Of a DNA stretch of 64,000 nt, positions 1 to 8,936 are shown one piece after another. The position numbers and the translations under genes were made by a program. The stretch's first letter is position 1. Each line of letters begins with the position of its first letter. Origin of the DNA: Pseudohongiella acticola (GTDB lineage: Bacteria; Pseudomonadota; Gammaproteobacteria; Pseudomonadales; Pseudohongiellaceae); NCBI RefSeq assembly GCF_001758195.1, contig NZ_MASR01000001.1, positions 1,116,001 through 1,180,000 on the forward strand, in the 5' to 3' direction. A model generated the notes under the pieces. The model had not been told where the DNA came from. It saw nothing but the letters and a program-made list of their open reading frames with translations, and ran no database searches.

Positions 1-752
<752 letters not shown>

Positions 753-809
753 GAGAGTGTACGAGGTTGCATGAAATCATCCTTGAAATCGGTAATAAAG
801 GAAGACAGT

Positions 810-1250
810 ATGTTCAATAACTTGTCTAACATGATAGTCCGCATTGGTGACAAAGCTGGCTTTAGCGGGGCCCTGGTTGCAGGAATAGGATGTTCCGCGT
901 GTTTCCCCGCACTGGGCGCTATAGGCGCGGCTTTGGGCTTAGGATTTCTCAGTCAGTGGGAATCGGTACTCGTGAGCTGGGTCATTCCGCTCATAGCCGT
1001 TCTGGTGATGGTCGTCAATGTGTTGGGGTACTTCAGTCACGGGCAGTGGCCTCGTGCAGCGCTGGGGTTGATTGGCCCGATATTAATATTGATCGGAGCC
1101 ATAACGATGAGTGAATGGTATTTCTATCCGGGGCTTGGATTCATGCTGGGTGTCTCGGTCTGGGATATGGTTTCAGCCCGAAATAAACGATGTGAACCGA
1201 AAAACACGGGGGGCAGGTGCGAGCACAACGAGGAGAAAACAGGTGACTGA
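810..1250 (+). CDS. merC: MerC-type mercury transport membrane protein
   Basis: Inner-membrane protein of about 146 residues that brings Hg(II) into the cytoplasm for MerA. It has four hydrophobic segments (roughly residues 17-40, 48-65, 72-92 and 97-115) and the MerC cysteine pair C28-S-A-C31 in GIGCSACFPALGAIGAA in the first one. The frame is open from 771, but the ATG at 810 is preferred because AAAGGAAG lies six bases upstream and the 13 extra residues would be polar. It lies directly downstream of merA; merR, merT and merP are not visible. The C-terminal tail is polar and carries cysteines (KRCEPKNTGGRCEHNEE). The stop overlaps the GTG start of the next, truncated flavoprotein frame. Confidence 0.9.
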   Translation: MFNNLSNMIVRIGDKAGFSGALVAGIGCSACFPALGAIGAALGLGFLSQWESVLVSWVIPLIAVLVMVVNVLGYFSHGQWPRAALGLIGPILILIGAITMSEWYFYPGLGFMLGVSVWDMVSARNKRCEPKNTGGRCEHNEEKTGD

Positions 1251-1449
1251 CCAAACGTATGATTTAGTCGTGATTGGCACCGGCACTGCCGCCACCGTCA
1301 CCGCGTTTGGTTGCCGCAAAGCCGGTCGGTCGGTAGCCATCAATGACCATCGGCCTTATGGTGGCACCTGCAGGCTGCGCGGCTGTGACCCGAAGAAGAA
1401 GCTGATCGCGGCCACCGAGGTAATCGATGGCTACGAGCGCATGAAATGA
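1243..1449 (+). pseudogene. truncated N-terminus of an FAD/NAD(P) disulfide oxidoreductase
   Basis: A 68-codon frame with the N-terminal FAD-binding signature LVVIGTGTAATVTAFGCR and a redox-active-type disulfide GGTCRLRGCDPKK, as in MerA-like dihydrolipoamide dehydrogenase homologues found in mer/metal regions. Such enzymes are usually about 450 residues; here a stop follows DGYERMK and no further homologous sequence is visible in any frame. The likely start is the GTG at 1243, with AGGAG at 1231-1235, overlapping the merC stop. The N-terminal dinucleotide fold is incomplete, so it cannot be a working enzyme. I read it as a remnant left by recombination, with the junction near base 1447. Confidence 0.75.
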
Positions 1450-1507
1450 CACTCCGCTGAAGTCGCCAATCTTCGGAAAAGCTCATAGAACGAAAACTGG
1501 AGGAACT

Positions 1508-1723
1508 ATGACTAAGATGTTCGAGAAGCTGTTTTTTCTAATGCCAGGACTCTTAATGCCCACTCTTATTCTTGCCCAAGAGCCCGATCGCATGGGCGAT
1601 GGCATGATGGAAGGCTGCATGATGCCGGGCATGGGTATCTTCATGGCAGTTATCTGGGTTTTTCTGATTGTTCTGCTGGTGGTTGCCATCTTGGCACTGA
1701 TCAAATATTTAAGGAAAAAGTGA
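1508..1723 (+). CDS. small Met-rich membrane protein of the metal island
   Basis: A 71-residue protein with a near-consensus ribosome site (GGAGG at 1499-1503, four bases before ATG). It has an N-terminal hydrophobic stretch that can act as a signal peptide (residues 6-22, ending ILAQ), then a Met-rich segment with one Cys (DRMGDGMMEGCMMPGMG, about residues 27-43), then a second hydrophobic helix (44-64) and a basic end KYLRKK. This suggests an inner-membrane protein exposing a thioether-rich, possibly Cu(I)/Ag(I)-binding face to the periplasm. I do not recognise a named family. Its place between mer and cus genes supports a metal-handling role, but function is inferred from composition only. 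Confidence 0.7.
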   Translation: MTKMFEKLFFLMPGLLMPTLILAQEPDRMGDGMMEGCMMPGMGIFMAVIWVFLIVLLVVAILALIKYLRKK

Positions 1724-1727
1724 TAAG

Positions 1728-1907
1728 CTGGAAAAGTATCTACTGGCGCATTGGGTTGAACGCTATAACGCGACTCATCCACATAAGGGCCTTGAAATGA
1801 AATCGCCACGCGAATATCGTGTGCTATCGATGGAGATATCACAATCATGTTGGCAGCCTGATAAGCAATTGAGCGAGCACATTTCAAAGTTCTCTGCTGC
1901 CCACTAA
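1728..1907 (+). pseudogene. C-terminal remnant of an IS3-family transposase (OrfB)
   Basis: A 59-codon open stretch without its own start. It carries the C-terminal integrase-core signature of IS3-type OrfB proteins: WVERYNATHPHKGLEMKSPRE, comparable to the family pattern YN..RPH..L....P.E. The upstream part of the transposase, including the D,D residues of the DDE triad, is absent: the Met-rich gene ends only four bases earlier. No matching inverted repeat of an IS3 element was seen. It is a scar of an earlier insertion and deletion. The bases from 1908 to the IS256 left end hold nothing I can assign. Confidence 0.7.
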
Positions 1908-2044
1908 GCTGTAGCAATGCCAATCTAGCCGTTGATTTCCTTTGAACGTATCTACGAAACAGCGACCCAGCAATAGGGGCTTAGTTTCAAAGCAAGCGCA
2001 GCACTGATCGTGTTGCCCAGAAAACAACCCCTGCCATCAGATAA

Positions 2045-2072
2045 GGAGTTATAACTGAATCTGGTGTTCAGG
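2045..2072 (+). repeat. left terminal inverted repeat of the IS256-family element
   Basis: The outer eight bases GGAGTTAT and the inner block AATCTGGTGTTCAGG match the reverse complement of 3404-3431. Five central bases differ. Confidence 0.85.
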
Positions 2073-2148
2073 GAGGTTGAAAAGAAGCGACGTATCTGGT
2101 TGATTTGTTGTCGCCAAACAAGTCAATCAACACGAGGAATACGCCGCT

Positions 2149-3396
2149 ATGGACAAGAGTAACGTTGTTGGGTTTGCAGGTCGAGAGAAGATTGCCGATC
2201 CGTTGACACAATTACTTCGTCAAGGTGCCCGAGAATTGATTCAACAGGCCGTAGAAGCCGAGTTGTCAGAGTATTTACAACAATTCACAGAACGACGACT
2301 GGAAGATGGCCGTGCCGCAGTTGTGCGCAATGGCTACCAGCCGGAGCGCGACATTCAGACGGGAGTTGGACCCGTGACGGTCAAGGTACCTAAAATTCGC
2401 GCCAAAGATGGTAAACCGGTCACCTTTCGCTCAGCGCTGGTACCGCCGTATGTGCGCAAGACGCGTTCGCTGGAGGCTGCTCTGCCGTGGCTGTATCTGA
2501 AAGGCGTCTCGACGGGCGAGATGGACAATGCATTGCAAGTGCTGGTGGGCCCCGAAGCCAAAGGTTTGTCCGCCAGTACCGTGGCACGGCTGAAACGTCA
2601 GTGGGCGCAGGAGTATACCGCCTGGCGACAATCTCGGCTGGACAGGGATCGTTGGGTGTATCTGTGGGCTGATGGTATCTACAGTGGCCTGAGGGCCGAG
2701 GATACCAAGCTGTGTGCGCTGGTGATCATTGGTGTTAATGAACGCGGTCAGAAGCATTTTTTGGCCATTGAGGACGGTGTTCGCGAGTCGACACAGAGTT
2801 GGCGTGAGGTGTTGCTTGATCTGAAAGCCAGGGGAATGAATACACCCAAACTGGCCGTTGGTGACGGAGCGATGGGCTTCTGGTCGGCATTGGATGAGGT
2901 GTATGGTGCGACCCGTCAGCAACGGTGTTGGGTGCATAAAACAGCCAATGTGCTGAACGCGGCCCCCAAGTCAGTACAGCCGAAGATGAAGCAGGCGCTT
3001 CATGAGATCTGGCAGGCGGCAACGCGAAAAGAAGCCGAGGCGGCTTTTGAGCAGTTTGAGCGCATGTACGAGGCAAAGTATCCCAAAGCGGTGCAGTGCT
3101 TACACAAAGATCGTGAGGAGTTGATGGCGTTTTATGATTTTCCAGCCAAGCACTGGCAGAGTTTGAGAACGACCAATCCTATCGAGTCGACATTCGGTAC
3201 GATCCGTCACCGGACGAAACGCTCAAAGGGCTGCCTGAGTCGAGACGGTATGTTGCACATGATCTATAAGTTGGGGGAATGTGCTCAGAAGAACTGGCGC
3301 AAACAGCGCGGGTTTAATTACCTGGCCAAGGTGGTCCAGGGTGTGAAGTTCAGGGATGGTGAAGAGGTGATAACAGCTGACCAGAAAGTCGCTTGA
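2149..3396 (+). CDS. IS256 (Mutator-like) family transposase
   Basis: A 415-residue DDE transposase, the normal full length for the family. It catalyses cut-and-copy movement of the surrounding IS. The catalytic triad can be placed: first Asp in VYLWADGIYSG (about residue 175), second Asp in AVGDGAMGFW (about 240), and Glu in the family signature TTNPIESTFGTIRHRTK (about 347). The C/DxxH-type segment QQRCWVHK of the insertion domain is also present. The N-terminal 150 residues form the DNA-binding region, with the typical RNGY...RDIQTGVGPV stretch. No frameshift or stop is seen, so it may still be active. It lies inside the 28-bp repeats and reads in the same direction as the cus genes. Confidence 0.97.
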   Translation: MDKSNVVGFAGREKIADPLTQLLRQGARELIQQAVEAELSEYLQQFTERRLEDGRAAVVRNGYQPERDIQTGVGPVTVKVPKIRAKDGKPVTFRSALVPPYVRKTRSLEAALPWLYLKGVSTGEMDNALQVLVGPEAKGLSASTVARLKRQWAQEYTAWRQSRLDRDRWVYLWADGIYSGLRAEDTKLCALVIIGVNERGQKHFLAIEDGVRESTQSWREVLLDLKARGMNTPKLAVGDGAMGFWSALDEVYGATRQQRCWVHKTANVLNAAPKSVQPKMKQALHEIWQAATRKEAEAAFEQFERMYEAKYPKAVQCLHKDREELMAFYDFPAKHWQSLRTTNPIESTFGTIRHRTKRSKGCLSRDGMLHMIYKLGECAQKNWRKQRGFNYLAKVVQGVKFRDGEEVITADQKVA

Positions 3397-3403
3397 TCAA
3401 ATG

Positions 3404-3431
3404 CCTGAACACCAGATTTGACAATAACTCC
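3404..3431 (-). repeat. right terminal inverted repeat of the IS256-family element
   Basis: Reverse complement of the left repeat apart from five central positions. It starts eight bases after the transposase stop codon and ends exactly where the cusC-like reading frame becomes recognisable. Confidence 0.85.
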
Positions 3432-3928
3432 CCGACCGGGACCTGACCTATAAAAACGACTTCCCCGACGTACAGGTCAATGTGGGTTACAACGAACTGT
3501 GGAATGCCAGCGACCTGCGCCTGCAGGTGGGCGTATCAGTCAACATACCCCTGGATTTTGGCAAGCGCTCTGCACGCAAAGCCGCGTCAGACTACCAACT
3601 TAACAGTGCCCGAACCGACATCCAGTATCTTCACAATCAGCTGCTTGCCGAGCTTGAACAAGCACTATCACGCGCCGAGGAAGCCCAACACGCCATCGAG
3701 TTGTGCCGTGAGCAGTTGATACCTATCGCACAGCAATCACTGACAGCGTCACAGTCTGACTATCAGGAGGGCATCGCGGATTTCTCCAATGTTATTCAGG
3801 CTGAGCAGGCCCTGCTTGAGGCCCGACTACTGTTATCCCGCTCCATGGCCGACCAGTATCAGGCCCATGCAGAAATAGATCGACTGGTAGGCGGGCGGCT
3901 TTGGCCCTTTGAGTTCTCTGGTCACTAA
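3432..3928 (+). pseudogene. cusC-like outer membrane efflux protein, 5' truncated by IS256
   Basis: About 165 codons of a TolC/CusC-family outer-membrane factor, in frame from the IS right end to the stop at 3928. Seen: a beta-strand segment DVQVNVGYNEL, the second-half signature LQVGVSVNIPLDFGKRSARK, then two long helical stretches including LHNQLLAELEQALSRAEEA and the YQEGIADFSNVIQAEQALLEAR segment that defines the second repeat of the family. The family is usually 400-470 residues, so signal peptide and first repeat are missing. No start codon with a good ribosome site is seen. Without the N-terminal half it cannot form the trimeric channel. It belonged to a cusCBA operon with the next two genes. 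Confidence 0.9.
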
Positions 3929-3959
3929 AACTGCGGCATCTGCTGAAGAGAGAAGAATC

Positions 3960-5470
3960 ATGAACACACGAAACATGTTACTTGCCGGAATCGTAGTCGC
4001 TGCACTGATTTTGGTAGCTGCCTATTTCATTTTAATGCCCCAGCAAGCCAATATCTCTGCTGAGCATGCATCATCGACAACAAGGCAGCCCCTGTATTGG
4101 GTCGCCCCGATGGACCCGATTACCGACGGGATGAGCCCGGCCTCTCTCCCATGGGTATGGACCTGGTGCCAGTCTATGACGAGGGTGACGATGGCGCCGA
4201 TGTCACCATCTCCCCCACTGTGCAGCAGAATCTGGGCGTACGTCTGGGGATAGCAACAATGGGCGAGTTCCGGCAGCAGGCTGATGCTGTGGGTTATACC
4301 GCGTGGGATCAGTCAACTATTCAGATGCTGCACCCGCGCGCCGAGGGCTGGCTGGAACAGTTCAATGTGGCCAGCGTCGGTGATCGTGTCAGCGCTGGCC
4401 AGATCCTGTATCAGCTTTTTTCACCGCGACTGGTCAGTGCTCAGCGCGAATACCTCAACGCCGCCGGAAATGCCGTTCTTCGCAAGGCGGCTGAAGATCG
4501 ACTGCTTGCGCTGGGTGTGACACCGGCGCAGGTGACGGAACTTGCCAGCAGCAATGAAGTCAGTGCCCAACTAGCCTATCGCGCCGAATCAGATGCGGTG
4601 GTATCGGCCATTGGCGCCCGCGAGGGCAGCTATGTGACACCGGCAGATACCATTCTGACGCTGGCCTCACTCGACCGGATATGGCTGGATGTCGAAGTAC
4701 CGTCCACCGCCATGTCCTGGATGGAGGTGGGCTTGCCGGTCACTGCCGAATTCCCAGCATACTCCGCCGAACAATGGCAGGGTCAAGTCGCACTTGTCTA
4801 TCCGGAACTTGATCCTGTCACCCGAAGTTTGCGGTTGCGGCTGGAAATCGACAATCCGGAACACAGGCTGAAACCCAATATGTTTGCCAGCGTCCAGGTG
4901 GAAGGCCCTACTCGACACAACGTCGTCAGTGTGCCAACAGAAGCGGTGATCCGCTCCGGTCAGGGTGCCCGGGTGTTGCTCGCCGCAGGCGACGGTCGTT
5001 TCACGGTAAAGCCGGTTCGCACCGGTGTGACACGCGGTGACCGGATTGAAGTCCTGGACGGGCTGAGCGATGGCATGCAGGTCGTTACATCGGGTCAGTT
5101 TCTGCTGGACTCCGAAGCTAATGGAGAGCAGGCAATGGCAAGACTTAACGCCGCTGGCTCTGATTCTGACCTCGACCCGGAGCAGGTCAATGACCAGCAA
5201 GAAGACACTGGCACCGCCCCGGCCACGCTGACCGGCACCGGGACTATCCAAAGCATCAGCGACAACCGCGTGACGCTGGACCACGGTCCCATACCTGCTC
5301 TGAATTGGCCTTCAATGGTCATGGGATTCCAGATCATGCCCGGCGTTGATCTGTCTGATGTCGCCGAAGGCGATCAGATCGAATTCGACTTTATGCCGAT
5401 GTCTGCCGGCGGCTACAGCATCACGGCGCTGCGCCCGGCGAAAACGTCAGGCCCGGGAGACACGCCATGA
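3960..5470 (+). pseudogene. cusB: CusB-like metal efflux adaptor with CusF-like tail, frameshifted
   Basis: Periplasmic adaptor of a Cu(I)/Ag(I) RND pump. The start is the ATG at 3960 (GAGAAGAA upstream), giving an N-terminal anchor helix (residues 6-25). The heavy-metal-binding motif begins in this frame as YWVAPMDP and continues one frame over as YRRDEPGLSPMGMDLVPVY. The break is at 4119-4120, where a codon such as AAT, expected for MDPNYRRDEPG, has only two bases. The remaining ~450 codons are intact: barrel-sandwich/lipoyl and hairpin region, beta-barrel, and a C-terminal extension with ALNWPSMVMGF, the Trp/Met/Met metal site of CusF. The stop overlaps the cusA start (ATGA). Either the gene is broken or the base is a sequence error; translation from an internal start would lose the membrane anchor. 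Confidence 0.88.
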
Positions 5471-8400
5471 TTGAAGCTGTCATTCGCGCCTCCCTGCGCA
5501 ATCGCGGGCTGGTACTGGTTGCCGCCCTGCTGTTGACCATTGCCGGGTTGCTGAACCTGCGCACCATGCCAGTCGATGCCCTGCCCGATCTATCTGATGT
5601 CCAGGTCATCATCCGTACACCTTTTCCGGGGCAGGCACCGCAGGTGGTCGAGGATCAGGTCACCTATCCGCTGACTACCGCCATGCTGTCGGTGCCCGGT
5701 GCGGAGACGGTGCGAGGATACTCGTTCTTTGGTGATTCCTACGTCTACATCATTTTCAGCGACGATACCGATCCCTATTGGGCGCGCAGCCGGGTACTGG
5801 AATACCTGAGTCAGGTCAGCTCGCGCCTGCCTGACGGCGTGGCACCGGCGCTGGGGCCCGATGCCACCGGTGTCGGCTGGGTCTACGAATACGCCCTGGT
5901 GGACAGAAGCAATCAACATGATCTGTCGCAATTGCGCGCCATTCAGGACTGGTTTCTGAAATACGAACTGCAGACCGTGGCAGGTGTGTCAGAAGTTGCG
6001 TCAGTCGGTGGCATGGTCAAACAGTACCAGGTCATTGTTGATCCGGATCGGCTGAGTGCCTATGGCCTGACGCTGTCTGCGGTGAGCCAGGCGATTCGGG
6101 CCGGCAACCAGGAAGTGGGCGGCTCAGTCATCGAGATGGCGGAAACCGAGTTTATGGTGCGGGCCACCGGTTACATTCAGGGCCTGGATGATCTGCGGGC
6201 CATTCCGTTAAAAGTCACACAGGACGGCACTGCGGTGCTGCTGGGTGATGTTGCCCGCGTGCAGACCGGCCCGCAGCTGCGCCGGGGTGTTGCCGACCTG
6301 AACGGTGAAGGCGAAGTGGCTGGAGGAATCGTGGTCATGCGCTCCGGTGAAAATGCCCAGGCAACCATCGCAGCTGTCAAGCAGCGCCTGGATGAACTGC
6401 AGGCAAGCCTGCCAGAGGGGGTAGAAATAGTTCCCACCTATGATCGCTCAGAGCTGATTGGTCGATCAGTCGACAACCTTTACAGCAAGCTACTTGAAGA
6501 ATTTGCAGTGGTCGCCTTTATCTGCGCGCTGTTTTTATTCCATTTGCGCTCATCACTGGTTGCCATTGCCACACTGCCGCTTGGGATATTGGCGGCACTG
6601 CTGATCATGCGCGGCCAGGATCTTAACGCCAACATCATGTCACTGGGCGGTATCGCCATTGCCATTGGCGCGATGGTTGATGGCGCCATTGTCATGATCG
6701 AGAACGTGCACAAACATCTGGAGCATGATCCCGAAAAGGCAAAAACCGATCGCTGGGGTGTCATTGCCAGGGCCTCTGCCGAAGTGGGTCCTGCCCTGTT
6801 TTTCTCACTGCTGATCATCACGTTCAGCTTTCTGCCGGTGTTCACCCTGGAGGCCCAGGAGGGGCGTCTGTTTGCGCCGCTGGCGTTCACCAAGACTTAC
6901 GCGATGGCTGCCGCCGCTATTCTGTCAATCACTGTGGTGCCGGTACTGATGGGTTACCTGATTCGAGGCAAGATACTACCGGAAAACAAAAACCCGGTAA
7001 ATCGACTGCTGGGCTGGATTTACCGGCCCGTGATCGGCATGGTCATGCGTGCGCCCTGGGTGATGGTCGCCGCCGGTATCCTGGTGATGACTTCAGCGAT
7101 CTGGCCGCTGTCCCGACTCGGTTCGGAGTTCATGCCACCACTGGATGAGGGTGACTGGATGTACATGCCCACCACCCGACCTGGACTGTCCATCGGTGAG
7201 GCCACCCAGTTGCTGCAGCAGACCGACCGGCTGATCAAGTCTGTGCCGGAAGTAGCACAGGTGTTCGGCAAGATCGGCCGCGCCGATACCGCCACCGATC
7301 CGGCGCCGCTAAGCATGATAGAGACCATCATCCGCTTCAAACCTGAGTCCGAATGGCGCGAGGGCATGACCATTGAGCGCATCCGCGAAGAGATCCGGCG
7401 CACGGTGGATCTGCCAGGCGTCACCAATGCCTGGGTTATGCCGATCAAGACCCGTATCGATATGTTGGCCACCGGTATCAAGACACCGGTGGGTATCAAG
7501 ATCGGCGGTCCCGAATTGCCGGTCATACAGAACATTGGTGCGGATATCGAGGCATTGCTACCGCAGGTGCAGGGAACCGCCAGCGTGTTTGCCGAACGGG
7601 TCGCCGGCGGGCGTTATGTTACCGTGGATATTGACCGGGCGGCAGCGGCCCGCCATGGCCTGAATATCGACGAGGTGCAGGCAGTTGTTTCGTCGGCGAT
7701 CGGCGGCATGAATGTTTCCGAAACCATTGAGGGCCTGGAGCGCTTCCCGATCAATGTGCGCTACCCGCAGGAAATCCGCAACTCGGTCGATGCCATCAGG
7801 GATCTGCCCGTATTAACATCGCAAGGGGCACGCATTCGTCTGGGTGACGTGGCACATATAGAAATACAAGACGGACCACCGATGATAAAGAGCGAGAATT
7901 CGCTGCCTACCGGGTGGGTATATGTGGACATCGCCGAGCGTGATATTGGCTCTTATGTCCAGGCCGCACAGCAACACCTGGCGGACAATCTGGCCTTGCC
8001 CGCTGGCTATTCACTGACCTGGTCCGGACAGTACGAATACATGGAGCGGGCCAAGGAGCGGCTGACACTGGTGGTACCGCTGACCCTGCTGATAATCGCA
8101 TTTCTGCTCTACATGGCGTTCCGCGGGCTGGCGGAAGTCTTGATCATCATGGCCACGCTGCCCATGGCGATTGCCGGCAGCAGCTGGCTACTGTGGTGGC
8201 TTGCCTTCGATCTGTCGGTCGCCGTCGCCGTTGGGTTCATCGCCCTGGCAGGTGTGGCGGTGGAAATCGGTGTCATCATGCTGATCTATCTGAACCAGTA
8301 CCGCGCACGCTACCTGGCTGAGGCACGTGAACAAGGCGGCCCGACTGTGGAGGGCTTACGGGATGCAATTGCCAAAGGCGCACTGCAGCGGCTGCGCCCT

Positions 8401-8601
8401 GTGGTCATGACCGTGGCGGCCATCACAGTGGGCCTGTTGCCGATCATGCAGGGGCACGGCACCGGCGGTGAAATCATGCAGCGCATAGCAACACCGATGG
8501 TGGGCGGCATGATCAGCACCCTGGTGCTGACCCTGCTGGTGTTGCCTGCAGTGTATTTTTTATGGCAAAGGTGGCAACTGCACTCTGAACTCCTGAAGTA
8601 G
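5467..8601 (+). CDS. cusA: CusA/CzcA-family heavy-metal efflux RND pump
   Basis: Inner-membrane proton-driven pump of 1044 residues (normal length) that extrudes metal ions through an adaptor and outer-membrane channel. Seen: 12 transmembrane segments in the RND 1+5/1+5 layout, HME-RND signature SDDTDPYWARSRVLEYL (about residue 98), the proton-relay Asp in AIGAMVDGAIVMIENVHKHL of TM4, and RIDMLATGIKTPVGIKIGG near residue 666. The Met of that last segment corresponds to Met672 of E. coli CusA, and the MYMPTTRPG segment also matches CusA-type pumps. This favours Cu(I)/Ag(I) over Zn/Co/Cd. It is the only intact member of the local cus operon, coupled by ATGA overlap to the frameshifted adaptor. 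Confidence 0.95.
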   Translation: MIEAVIRASLRNRGLVLVAALLLTIAGLLNLRTMPVDALPDLSDVQVIIRTPFPGQAPQVVEDQVTYPLTTAMLSVPGAETVRGYSFFGDSYVYIIFSDDTDPYWARSRVLEYLSQVSSRLPDGVAPALGPDATGVGWVYEYALVDRSNQHDLSQLRAIQDWFLKYELQTVAGVSEVASVGGMVKQYQVIVDPDRLSAYGLTLSAVSQAIRAGNQEVGGSVIEMAETEFMVRATGYIQGLDDLRAIPLKVTQDGTAVLLGDVARVQTGPQLRRGVADLNGEGEVAGGIVVMRSGENAQATIAAVKQRLDELQASLPEGVEIVPTYDRSELIGRSVDNLYSKLLEEFAVVAFICALFLFHLRSSLVAIATLPLGILAALLIMRGQDLNANIMSLGGIAIAIGAMVDGAIVMIENVHKHLEHDPEKAKTDRWGVIARASAEVGPALFFSLLIITFSFLPVFTLEAQEGRLFAPLAFTKTYAMAAAAILSITVVPVLMGYLIRGKILPENKNPVNRLLGWIYRPVIGMVMRAPWVMVAAGILVMTSAIWPLSRLGSEFMPPLDEGDWMYMPTTRPGLSIGEATQLLQQTDRLIKSVPEVAQVFGKIGRADTATDPAPLSMIETIIRFKPESEWREGMTIERIREEIRRTVDLPGVTNAWVMPIKTRIDMLATGIKTPVGIKIGGPELPVIQNIGADIEALLPQVQGTASVFAERVAGGRYVTVDIDRAAAARHGLNIDEVQAVVSSAIGGMNVSETIEGLERFPINVRYPQEIRNSVDAIRDLPVLTSQGARIRLGDVAHIEIQDGPPMIKSENSLPTGWVYVDIAERDIGSYVQAAQQHLADNLALPAGYSLTWSGQYEYMERAKERLTLVVPLTLLIIAFLLYMAFRGLAEVLIIMATLPMAIAGSSWLLWWLAFDLSVAVAVGFIALAGVAVEIGVIMLIYLNQYRARYLAEAREQGGPTVEGLRDAIAKGALQRLRPVVMTVAAITVGLLPIMQGHGTGGEIMQRIATPMVGGMISTLVLTLLVLPAVYFLWQRWQLHSELLK

Positions 8602-8804
8602 CCGCACGCAAGGCAAGGCCCCTTCAGCATCATCAGGTGGGGGCTGCCTCACCATCGGAGTGTTTCCGAACGCCATAATTAATCGTGAACATAGGACTGT
8701 TATTGTGGTCATGGGAATTCCCGCAAACTCCCGCATTCTAACGGTTTCAAACCCGAGGACAGTCTACCTAAAGGATTTCAAACCATTGTTATAAAAGGAA
8801 ATAT

Positions 8805-8881
8805 TGGCGCACCCGGAGAGATTCGAACTCCCGACCAAGTGGTTCGAAGCCACCTACTCTATCCAGCTGAGCTACGGGTGC
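8805..8881 (-). tRNA. tRNA-Arg (anticodon TCG)
   Basis: On the minus strand a full cloverleaf is readable: acceptor GCACCCG / CGGGTGC, D-arm TAGCTCAGCTGGATAGAGTA, anticodon arm GTGGCTTCGAACCAC with loop CTTCGAA (anticodon TCG, reads CGA), T-arm GGGAGTTCGAATCTCTC, discriminator G and an encoded CCA at 8805-8807. Its 3' end faces the metal-resistance segment at lower coordinates, a frequent integration target for islands. The 200 bases between cusA and this tRNA contain no recognisable gene. Confidence 0.95.
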
Positions 8882-8936
8882 GTAGGGGCGGCATTATATA
8901 GGGATCTGTGGCGCAGGTCACCCGTCTGTGGGCAGA

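Larger units (their letters stand above)
2045..3431 (+). mobile_element. IS256-family insertion sequence, complete
   Basis: A 1387-bp element bounded by imperfect 28-bp inverted repeats (2045-2072 and 3404-3431) and carrying one full-length transposase gene, the normal organisation and size of IS256-family elements. Outside the repeats the flanks read ...ATCAGATAA on the left and CCGACCGGG... on the right. They do not match, so no 8-9 bp target duplication is visible. That implies that the element arrived here with, or was followed by, a deletion or recombination. Its right end abuts the middle of a cusC-like gene, whose 5' portion is missing. Confidence 0.9.

Noticed and set aside
1483-1923. 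Long open frame on the minus strand across the Met-rich gene and the IS3 remnant
   Set aside because: No recognisable protein pattern; the plus strand has a strong ribosome site and clear transposase homology.
8602-8804. Possible integrase remnant or att arm sites between cusA and tRNA-Arg (for example two TCCCGCA words)
   Set aside because: No coding similarity to an integrase on either strand, and two short words are not enough for an attachment site.
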